From Ambrosia x helenae (Eukaryota; Streptophyta; Magnoliopsida; Asterales; Asteraceae): DNA of 64,000 bases. The stretch covers positions 12,086,043 through 12,150,042 of the forward strand of contig CM061234.1 in the NCBI GenBank assembly GCA_030844895.1, read 5' to 3'. The notes under the pieces were generated by a model. The model ran no database searches. It worked only from the letters and a program-made list of their open reading frames with translations, and was not told where the DNA came from. This document shows positions 56,134 to 64,000 of the stretch, piece after piece. A program made the translations under genes and the position numbers. How positions within the stretch are numbered: position 1 is the first letter of the stretch; each line of letters opens with the position of its first letter.

Positions 56134-57125
56134 TTTAATTAATTATACATGTTCTGTGTTTGATCTTCATGTTTTGTTTATGGTTATTTTCAGGTTGATA
56201 AGATTCAATGCTCTATTAAAAAACTATTGTCTTTTGGTTTGTCTATTATTCTTTATTTAATTTAATTAATTACACATGTTCTGTGTTTGATCTTCATGTT
56301 TTGTTTATGGTTATTTTCAGGTTAATAAGATTCAAGGCTCTATTAAGAAACTGTTGTCTTTTAGTTTGTCTATTATTCTTTATTTAATTTAATTAATTAT
56401 ACATGTTCTGTGTTTGATCTTCATGTTTTGTTTATGGTTATTTTCAGGTTGATAAGATTCAATGCTCTATTAAGATACTGCTATCTTTTGGTTTGTCTTT
56501 TATTCTTTATTTAATTAAATTAATTATATGTTCTGTGTTTGATCTTCATGTTTTGTTTATGGTTATTTTCAGGTTAATAAGATTCAAGGGTCTATGAAAA
56601 AACAGTTGTCTTTTGGTTTGTCTATTATTCTTTATTTAATTTAATTAATTATACATGTTCGGTGTTTAATCTTCATGTTTTGTTTATGATTATTTTCAGG
56701 TTGATAAGATTTAAGGCTCTATTAAGAAACTGTTGTCTTTTGGTTTGTCTATTATTCTTTATTTAATTTAATTAATTATACATGTTATGTGTTTGATCTT
56801 CATGTTTTGTTTATGGTTATTTTCAGGTTGAAAAGATTCAAGGCTCTATTAAGAAACTGTTGTCTTTTGGTTTGTCTAGTATTCTTTATTTAATTTAATT
56901 AATTATACATGTTCTGTGTTTGATCTTCATATTTTGTTTATGGTTATTTTCAGGTTGATAAGATTCAAGACTCTATTAAGAAAATGTTGTCTTTTGGTTT
57001 GTCTATTATTCGTTATTTAATTTAATTAATTATACATGTTATGTGTTGATCTTCATATCTTGTTTATGGTTATTTTTAGGTTGATAAGATTCAAGGCTAT
57101 ATTAAGAAACTGTTAATTTTTCCAT

Positions 57126-58618
57126 TTTTGTTGATGTTGGATGCCTTTATTACTAGATCCAAAAGAAATGAGACGCATGAATTTTGATATTCAAGACTTA
57201 GAGTAAAGATTCTTTTATATTACTATAGTTTTTTTGTGTAAAAGTATTGCTTAAACTTTTAACACACTTGCAGTTGATAGAATTGAATCAATTATTGTTA
57301 AAATTGCAAATTTAATGATGGCTTGGAATAATAAATGGTGTAATAATGTAGAGTATAAAAAATTTTGTATATGTTTTACATTTATGGTTTTATTTTTTCA
57401 TACAGAGTTAAGATATTGGGATGTAAAATTTGGAATGAATATATAGAACAAGATTTAATTAGTTTTATATTTGTCTGTATATCCATTTTTTTAGGAATTC
57501 AGAGTTGATGTCAGAAGAAGCATGTTGATGCGTTTAGTGAGATTGAAGAGATTTCAATATTTTATAGATAGCTTTTAAATATAATTGAGTATTAATGTTT
57601 TATATATATTTGTTATGAAAATTAAGTGCAAGACATTTATAAAATTTAGGAGGCTGTTGTAATGACTTATAGTAACATCTGTTATGAACAACTGTTACAA
57701 AACAGACGTTATATAATATTTGTTGTTGCAAACTTGGTTTTAGTTCACATATTTTAGGCTTTGTAGAACAGATTTTAGAACATAGAAGACCTTTCAAGGT
57801 TCTCTTTATTTTCAGGTTTTGCAATATCTGTTATACAACATCTGTTGTAGAATATAACTGTTAAATGATGGCACCAATGTATATGTTTTCAAATTTTTGT
57901 AAATGTTTTGTATAATAAATAATAAATGGTGTAATAATGTAGAGTATAAAATTGTTGTATTAACAGAGATTAGACTCTTGGAGACCATTTAACAGTTATA
58001 GTATTAAACAGATGTACTTATAAAGGTGAAATTCAGCAGAGTTTGTAGCAACAGACCATATTGAAAACAGTCTGTTGTAGCAACAGACTGTTGGATGAGA
58101 AAATACCTTTGAAGTTATTAACTGTAAGAACAATGGATGATGTTCTATAATATTCATCTGTTCTAATATCTCTTATTCCACATCTGTTCTAGAAACAGAC
58201 TTTGGAGTTTTAGAGACCTTTTTACAAGGTAGTAAAGAACAGATTTTGTAGTTACAGAGTTTTTACAATAGCATAGTTTAATGCAACAGATCATATTGAA
58301 TTCAGTTTGTGAATTTTGCAGATGTATGATGTTTCACATTTTAAACTTGTATTTTTAGAAAAAGATAGATGAACAAACAAATGAATACTTGATTTAACTT
58401 AGGTCTTAAACAAAAAAACATCCATCATATTTTCATTAATTAACCAAAAGTTATCAATTAAAGTCATCGCATTACAACCATTGTCAATTAAAGTCAACAA
58501 TTAAAAAAACACATAAACCACCAAAAATTTAAACTGCCAATCCACTAACCATGCACCACCAAAAAGATCAAACCCTAACGTCAGTTTCATCCTCTAACTC
58601 AACCGTCATATCTGCAAC
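57126..58618. other. Non-coding, dense in AACAGATGTT/ACATCTGTT motifs
   Basis: Short protein-like scraps (LMLDAFITRSKRNE near 57135; RVDVRRSMLMRLVRLKRF near 57500) may be decayed exons. From about 57660 to 58330 variants of CATCTGTTGTAG and CAACAGACTGTTG recur on both strands. Confidence 0.4.
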
Positions 58619-59143
58619 CTACTTCTCATCATCATCTTCAGATGAGTCAGCATTACCTGGATCTTCATCTGAATTTTCTTAGGCATCCCTTCCTTCCCAC
58701 AGGTCTACTTGAGCCTTCACCATCTTCTCGAGGTTGGCACCAAAATCTGCTTCAGTTGGGTTCAACAGTGGTTTTTCAGATAACTCTCTTAGAAAATCCA
58801 CATCATCTGAGAAGCAGATGTCTTGAGGTTTGTAGCATCATGTGTGGCCATCATCAAACGTAATCTTCACTTTAAACATCTCGGACAGAAACTCCCAAGA
58901 AATCACATCCCGAAGTTCACAGTTCTTGAACATCTTCTTAGGTTTTTTGGCTAGCCTTCGTGTTTTGTCAGTTTCCCAACTAGGATGGCTACCAAGTTTC
59001 AACATTTTTTTAAGAACTTCTTTAGAAGAGTTAGCAATTACACCTTCAGGGGAATGGTAAATAGGCTTCCTGTTGTCACAGAACATTAGGCAGAATTTCT
59101 TCTTCTCACACCACCATATGGATAATTTTCTGTTGTCTGCCAT
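58619..59143 (-). pseudogene. Unrecognised gene with two in-frame stops
   Basis: 174-codon minus frame from ATG 59143 (MADNRKLSIWWCEKKKFC) to TAG 58619-58621, interrupted by TGA at 58838-58840 and TAA at 58679-58681. Sense continues across both (DDVDFLRELSEKPLL, ENSDEDPGNADSSEDDDE), with an acidic tail. TATA box TATAAAA on the minus strand at 59240-59246, 97 nt before the ATG. Lysine-rich middle; no family recognised. It lies between two ACATCTGTT-rich stretches, so it may belong to a transposon. Confidence 0.55.
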
Positions 59144-59314
59144 TTTTTTTTGTTGAGTTTTGGGATTGAGAATTCAGTTGGGAAACACAATTAGGAAAAA
59201 GAAAAGATATGTGACCTAGATGTGTTATAGTATTCTTCGTTTTATAGGAGGGTTGTAGAAGAGTGAGGGAGTGGTGTGGGAAGTTAAGGCGATGCGGATG
59301 ATTATCAAATCGCT

Positions 59315-59885
59315 GTCAGTTTTTAGAAGATATTTAATTTAATCGAGACGATTTAGGGGCGGTTTTTTCAAGACATGTCTTTTAATCAATTTTAATGATA
59401 TGTTATGATTATAGTTTTTCTTATTTAATCTATCGTTAATTTATTACCTTTTTATTTAGTAAAATAAATAACATGTTACTAAATTATGTTAGTTAACTTA
59501 GCTTTTGAGCAACATCTGTTAGACAAATACTTTTTAAATAACATATGTTATTCAACATCTGTTGTGTGAACAAGCTTTGATGTAGAAGGTTATTAGATGG
59601 ATGTCAGTTTTTAGAAGATATTTAATTTAATCGAGATGATTTGGTTGTGGTTTCTCAAGACATGTCCTTTCAATTTTGCTGACATGTTATGATTATATTT
59701 TTTTCTTATTTAATTTATCGTTAATTTATTACTTTTTTATTTAGTAAAATAAATAAGAAGTTACATAAATTGAAAAGAAATAGCTTTTTGAGCAACATCT
59801 GTTAGACAAATATTTTAAATAACATGTGTTAGTTAACAGCTGTTATGTGAATAGACTTTGGACTGTAAGAGACCTTTCAACAGTT
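59315..59885. repeat. 287-bp tandem duplication
   Basis: GTCAGTTTTTAGAAGATATT starts at 59315 and again at 59602; the two copies stay alignable, each ending in GAGCAACATCTGTTAGACAA-containing sequence. Confidence 0.85.
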
Positions 59886-59989
59886 GAAGAAATGATAAGA
59901 CTGTAGAATAGTGTTTAGTATTGATTACTATAGGGACTAAACTGTAATTCTTGAATAGTATTGGGAGCCATTGGTTATTGAAGGGGTAG

Positions 59990-60850
59990 GGTACCAATTC
60001 TGCCGCGCAGGCGCACCCTACCCCACAACATTGCCATTATAAATACACCCGCGGAGAGTTTGCCATTCGAAATGATAACTTCAAGATCATAACACACCTC
60101 CGCGGAGTTCAGCTTTCGTGACCATCACATGCGGAGTGCAACCCGTCCGCGTGAAACCATGCGACGGTCACCCGCGGAATGTAACAGCTAGCTGCGCCAA
60201 GGTGCAGCTCCCTTTAAAGCCCCCACTTGCTGCACTACCCCCATGTGTCAGATGTCACCTCAGCCAAACTTCTAGACGAAGCTAGCCGCCTGACACCCTC
60301 TGGCAGCAGCAAGAGAAGGGGGTCCATACAGTCAAACCACAAGGCGCCACGTGTACCAGTGGCAGGGCGCCGCCCCTGACAACCAACCACATCGTGCCAC
60401 GTGGACCAATGGCAGGACGTCATTTGCACCCAGTTTGCTTTATGCAAACCCTTGGTCTAAACCCAACTGGATGGGCTTTCTCAAAGGCGGGCCCAACTCC
60501 TGGGCCCAAGCCCATCATGCCTGTTGTGGGCCACGGCACCCGACCCACGCATCCTCTATAAAAGGAAGACTTATTTACCTTTTTAGAGGTTGATCAATCC
60601 ACGAATTAAACACATTCAATTGTATCTCTTTCTTTACACTTGTAACCCCTCAAGCAATAAAGATCATACTTTTACAGTGGACGTAGGTCAACGAGACCGA
60701 ACCACTTATATCTTGTGTGTTTGTGTACCATCTCTTTACCCTCTCCTTATCTTACGGGCCACAGATCTAATCTCGGTGTGAGCAAAAGATTATATCTTTT
60801 AGTGAACACGAGTAGCGACCCCCCTGCTATACCCCGAGTTATACTCGTTG
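59990..60850 (+). repeat. Probable solo LTR
   Basis: GC-richer island with a strong TATA box (TATAAAAGG, 60557-60565), the polyadenylation-like AATAAAG at 60655 and the transcript-end style GTGGACGTAGGTCAACGAGA known from plant LTRs. No partner LTR, primer site or target duplication found; borders approximate. Open frames here look incidental. Confidence 0.5.
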
Positions 60851-61466
60851 TTTCTTCAGTTATTAATTACTTATTATTTCTAATATTAAAATATTAAATT
60901 GCACTTATCGATGAATTGTGATCATTTCTTTATTCATCTCTCTTTTCCTAAAACTGTGGCTTAATTCTGTGGAGCTTTTTTTCTCTCGTTACGACTTTAC
61001 AATCCCTCACATTTCCATCAAGGTTCACGCTCCTTTCTACTCTTGAGAACGAATAATTCTTTAAAAGAAGGTTTTATTTTGAAACCATGTTTTAATTTTT
61101 TTAAGTTTATTTTTATATTTTTGAGTTTAATGTTATGGAATGGTATTTTAAATCTTTATTATCAAGATTTTTTACTTACCAAATGAATGTACCAAACAGT
61201 GTTTGTGTGTAGGTGTACATGTTTTCAAAATTTTGATATACATAAATTGTTTATATTAGTTTTTCAAACCTGAGAAGTAGGACTTTGATGTTACCTTCTT
61301 AATTTATGAGTTTTGTAGGTAGTGTTTATATTTGTATGCATGTTGTAAGAACTATTTACGTTTAGAAATCGTTGATATTAAAATGCTGATGTTGTTTTGC
61401 TTATATTTTTGGATTTCCCATGTTACAATCATTTATTACATCATTTTTTTCGTCAGATAAAATAGG
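60851..61466. other. Intergenic, upstream of the B3 locus
   Basis: AT-rich; no TATA box I would defend. Confidence 0.3.
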
Positions 61467-62841
61467 ATGAATAATTCGTTCTTTGAACTTCTTCATACAC
61501 CAGAACTTCCACGTTTGGTAAATTTTTCACTATCATTTAATAAAAGTAAATTTAGTTATTTGAAAATTTTGGTTGTAATGAACTTGAATGATGTTTGTTG
61601 TAGACAATAAGTCTATCTTATGGGATGAAGTATCTGTCTATTTCAGATGAAGACAGTCCTGTAAATATAACAGTTGATGGTCGTTCTTGGAAACTAAATT
61701 TGGGAATAAGGGATTTAAATTGGGTTTTCTATGATGGATGGAAGTCTGTATTTGATGATTTACAACTGACAATAGGAAGTTTTTTGATGTTTGATCATGT
61801 TAATCATGATACATTTAAATTGATGGCATTTCCTGTCACACCTGAAAATGCGAAGTTGTATCCATGGAAGATTTTGCTAACATCTATTGCAAGTGATGCT
61901 GAAGGAAAACATGTAGAGTCTTTTTGTCATAGACGTGTTGCTTCATCATTGAAATCACTGGTAATTAGTTTATGTAAATTATACATTGTTCTTTTTATAT
62001 TATATATAAATCTTGTTTGGTATTATATATATTTATAATGTATTTAAAAATGTAGTTGTTACCAAAATATTATGTTAATAAGACAATTGGAAGAAAGTGA
62101 AACCAAGGCAGTTTCAAGATTTTCATTAACAATTTTGTTGACATGGAAGTAGGGGTGTACAAAAGGCTCGCGGCTTGAGGCTCGCTCGAAACTCGCTCAA
62201 AAAAAGCTCGAATCGAAGAGGCTCGTTTTGTTTTCGAGCCGAGCCGGCTCGTTTTGTAATCGAGCCGAGCTCGAGCCAGGGGTGTTCAGCTCGTGGCTCG
62301 GCTCGATGACTCGACTCGTGGCTCGACTCGATGGCTCGACATATGGCTCGACTCAGACTTGTGTATGTGTAATTAATATATAGATGAAACTAATATATTT
62401 TGGCTTCAAACCAAATTCTAAAACTCAAAATTTGAAAATCTTGCTCATACTACCTATCTACCCCATCTTTTCATAATAAATAAACCATAACTTAAAAAAA
62501 AAAAAATACATGATTATGTGTAATTTTATTGTTTTTTATCTAATAAATATTTGTAAAAAAAATAAAAAAAATATAACGAGCTGGCTCGAGCCAGCTACGA
62601 GCCGAGCTCGAGCTCGACTTTTCAGCTCGACCAGAAAAACAAGCCAGCCGAGCTGGCTCGGTTTAAGTTCGAGCTCGAGCTGGGCCTGGCTCGACTCGAC
62701 TCGGCTCGTGTACAGCCCTACATGGAAGTTACTATTGAGAGGAAGGGAGATTCACAGTTTTATATAACAGAATGATGGGAGCAGATAATTGAACTCATGA
62801 AGATAGAGGGATGGTCAATGTATTTTTATGAAATATATAGA
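61467..62841 (+). pseudogene. B3-domain (REM-like) gene, split by a hAT MITE
   Basis: B3 domains are plant DNA-binding folds. Exons 61467-61517 (MNNSFFELLHTPELPRL) and 61604-61960 join in phase 0 with GT-AG borders and give a B3 pattern (VNITVDGRSWKL, WVFYDGWKSVFDDL, IGSFLMFDHV). Exon 3 starts at 62056 (LLPKYYVNKTIGRK), has TGA at 62098-62100, is cut at 62149 by a 571-bp MITE and resumes at 62729 (VTIERKGDSQFYITE, then TGA before WEQIIELMKIEGW). Exon 3 looks like a second B3 domain. Exons 1-2 are intact; the gene as a whole is not. Confidence 0.75.
62150..62720. mobile_element. hAT MITE with GCTCGAGC filler in B3 exon 3
   Basis: TAGGGGTGTAC to GTACAGCCCTA, exact 8-bp duplication CATGGAAG (62142-62149, 62721-62728). 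Interior of GGCTCGACTCG and GAGCTCGAGC repeats; no ORF. Confidence 0.92.
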
Positions 62842-62874
62842 TGATTTTGCTTTTAAGTTAATAATATTTGATTT

Positions 62875-63040
62875 TATACATTGTCGACATACACTTGAGG
62901 ATGTAGAAACTAGCAACTATGATGAACTTAGTGTCTTAAATGAGGATGAATTTGATGATGATGAAGATGATCCGGATGATATTGAAGTTGGTGGAAATGA
63001 TGTGGCTGGTGAAGATCAACATGGTCCAGTACCTCGATAA
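62875..63040 (+). pseudogene. Acidic 3' exon, probably of the B3 locus
   Basis: Open stretch ending at TAA 63038-63040 with NEDEFDDDEDDPDDIEVGG; in frame with a plausible acceptor but not provably joined to the B3 exons. Confidence 0.4.
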
Positions 63041-63144
63041 GAGTACACAGTTCCAAGCAGAAAATTGATCATAACCATCAACCCACCCAAACACCTAACC
63101 ACACCTTCATATAACCCCATCTCCTTCAAAATAATTTTGATATT

Positions 63145-63723
63145 CTAAAGTACGTACAATGACATCAACCTCACAACAATCGCCCTACCATGCAGCTCTT
63201 CGAACGCTACTCTCTTATCATCCATCTCCACCAACCTACCATTAGAGGCACCGATAAAAGCTTCTTTAAACAACATGTTGTTGACAAACGCCTCCTTCTT
63301 AGAATAGTTCTCAGAACCAAAACCCGACTTAATCTTAGGATTCGTACCCTTCTGATCCTTGTTAGGTCTTGGATTTTTTATCTCACCATCTTCCAAGACA
63401 AACCTAGCAACGTTAAACTTCAACCTAAAATCCCCCATACGAATGGAAGACGGCTTTTTCTCTATATCTGCTCAATCCTTCACGTCCACTATAGACACAA
63501 AACCGAATCTCTTGCCTTCCTTATCCCGTTTTCAAGCAATATAGATGTCGAAAATCGTACCATAACTTCTAAGAACAACAGCCAAATCAGACCCATTGCA
63601 CCGATCCAAAAGATTTGAGACATAAAACTTTGTTAACCTTGCCTGAACCTCCACCAGAATAGGTTTCCGATGAGTACCTATAGAGAGAAAAAGAAAATCC
63701 TTTAGGAAAACGAAACCTCCCAT
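63145..63723 (-). pseudogene. LINE ORF1-like RRM protein, two in-frame stops
   Basis: RNA-binding ORF1 of a plant L1-type retroelement. One minus frame throughout: RNP2 FYVSNL, RNP1 RFGFVSI, then MGDFRLKFNVARFVLEDGE. TGA at 63532-63534 and 63472-63474 interrupt it (before KRDKEGKRFGF and ADIEKK); CGA to TGA would explain both. No endonuclease or reverse transcriptase downstream (to the left), so the element is truncated. Confidence 0.72.
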
Positions 63724-63799
63724 TAACCAAACATGATCAATGTTTTCATAAAACCCTTTAAAATCTTCTCAAGTACTATTTTCTTATAATCGTCACCAT

Positions 63800-63905
63800 T
63801 GTGTAAGGGGGACGGGGCGCCACCCGAATTGTCCACGGGTACCCACTACCAGCACGGTAAATCCGCCGCCACCCACGCTGGTAGTGGTCCCGTGGACCGT
63901 TTTGC
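63800..63905 (-). mobile_element. LINE leader with an 11-bp stem
   Basis: The minus strand reads CCACTACCAGC ... GCTGGTAGTGG about 30 nt apart, a perfect 11-bp inverted pair, within the stretch shared with 18938-19023. It lies about 90 bp upstream of the ORF1 ATG, so I take it as 5' leader of the LINE. Confidence 0.6.
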
Positions 63906-64000
63906 TGGTTCTATCTAACGGGCTGGTACCGGTTGGTTATTTTAATTTTGAGTTTATATAAATGAATTTTTTTTTTGTTTTAACCGTGTGTTTTGTAGTG

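Larger units (their letters stand above)
55135..57125 (+). repeat. Tandem array of ten 126-127-bp units
   Basis: TTGATAAGATTCAA (or close variant) occurs at 55173, 55886, 56195, 56322, 56449, 56574, 56701, 56828, 56955 and 57081. The two long gaps are explained exactly by insertions of 585 bp and 182 bp (173 + 9); without them the period is 125-128 throughout. Each unit has a splice-acceptor-like TGGTTATTTTCAGG before VDKIQGSIKKLL, which resembles the IQASIKK segment of RPA1-type OB folds, so an intron-exon border may have been amplified. Confidence 0.92.

Noticed and set aside
55135..57125. CRISPR-like array
   Set aside because: Units are continuous 127-bp repeats without unique spacers, in a eukaryotic nuclear context.
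60235..60593. Overlapping open frames on both strands
   Set aside because: They lie in the GC-richer part of a probable solo LTR around its TATA box; no domain on either strand.

Overview
The window is nuclear DNA from a dicotyledonous plant. Asteraceae is my best guess from the general look of the genes and repeats, but nothing here proves it. The evidence is GT-AG introns, a subgroup IIb WRKY gene, an NHL/LEA-2 gene with kilobase introns, AT-rich intergenic DNA, plant tRNA-iMet primer sites and most plant transposon classes. Host genes fill under 15 percent of it.

Layout. 1-1833: 3' part of a WRKY72/61-like gene whose second visible exon carries small frame breaks. 3365-5437: a PIF-type MITE and two Helitron-derived elements, one a nearly perfect inverted repeat. 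6609-13713: a minus-strand gag-only Ty3/Gypsy element with a 5-bp target duplication. About 15100-18937: a truncated Ty1/Copia element whose gag is in one frame but has five stops. 19615-20945: a broken endogenous geminivirus-like Rep-C2-C3 block on the minus strand, next to a Copia LTR and primer site (21232-21680). 22254-33938: hAT and PIF MITEs, four further Helitron-type insertions, a SINE and a Stowaway element. 34148-39188: two Mutator-like elements with long inverted repeats and internal minus-strand ORFs, the second ending 73 bp upstream of the TATA box of the NHL/LEA-2 gene (39477-44536). 45018-50687: a hAT element, a gene-fragment-carrying MULE and LTR remnants. 51341-51646: a small intact minus-strand gene. 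53091-57130: a long-TIR element with 27-bp repeats, then a 127-bp tandem array hit by two younger transposons. 58619-63040: two decayed gene-like loci, the second a B3-domain locus split by a hAT MITE. 63145-64000: minus-strand LINE ORF1 relic.

The intact genes (NHL/LEA-2, the 101-residue protein, probably WRKY) are unrelated singletons with no operon-like logic. The main story is transposon layering. Many insertions can be delimited to the base by exact target duplications (5 bp Gypsy, 8 bp hAT, 9 bp MULE, 3 bp PIF, TA Stowaway, A/T Helitron). Decayed retroelement ORFs carry in-frame stops but no frameshifts, a pattern expected from cytosine-methylation-driven transitions. The most unusual item is the geminivirus-like relic, which has a triplicated linker and a duplicated C3 end.
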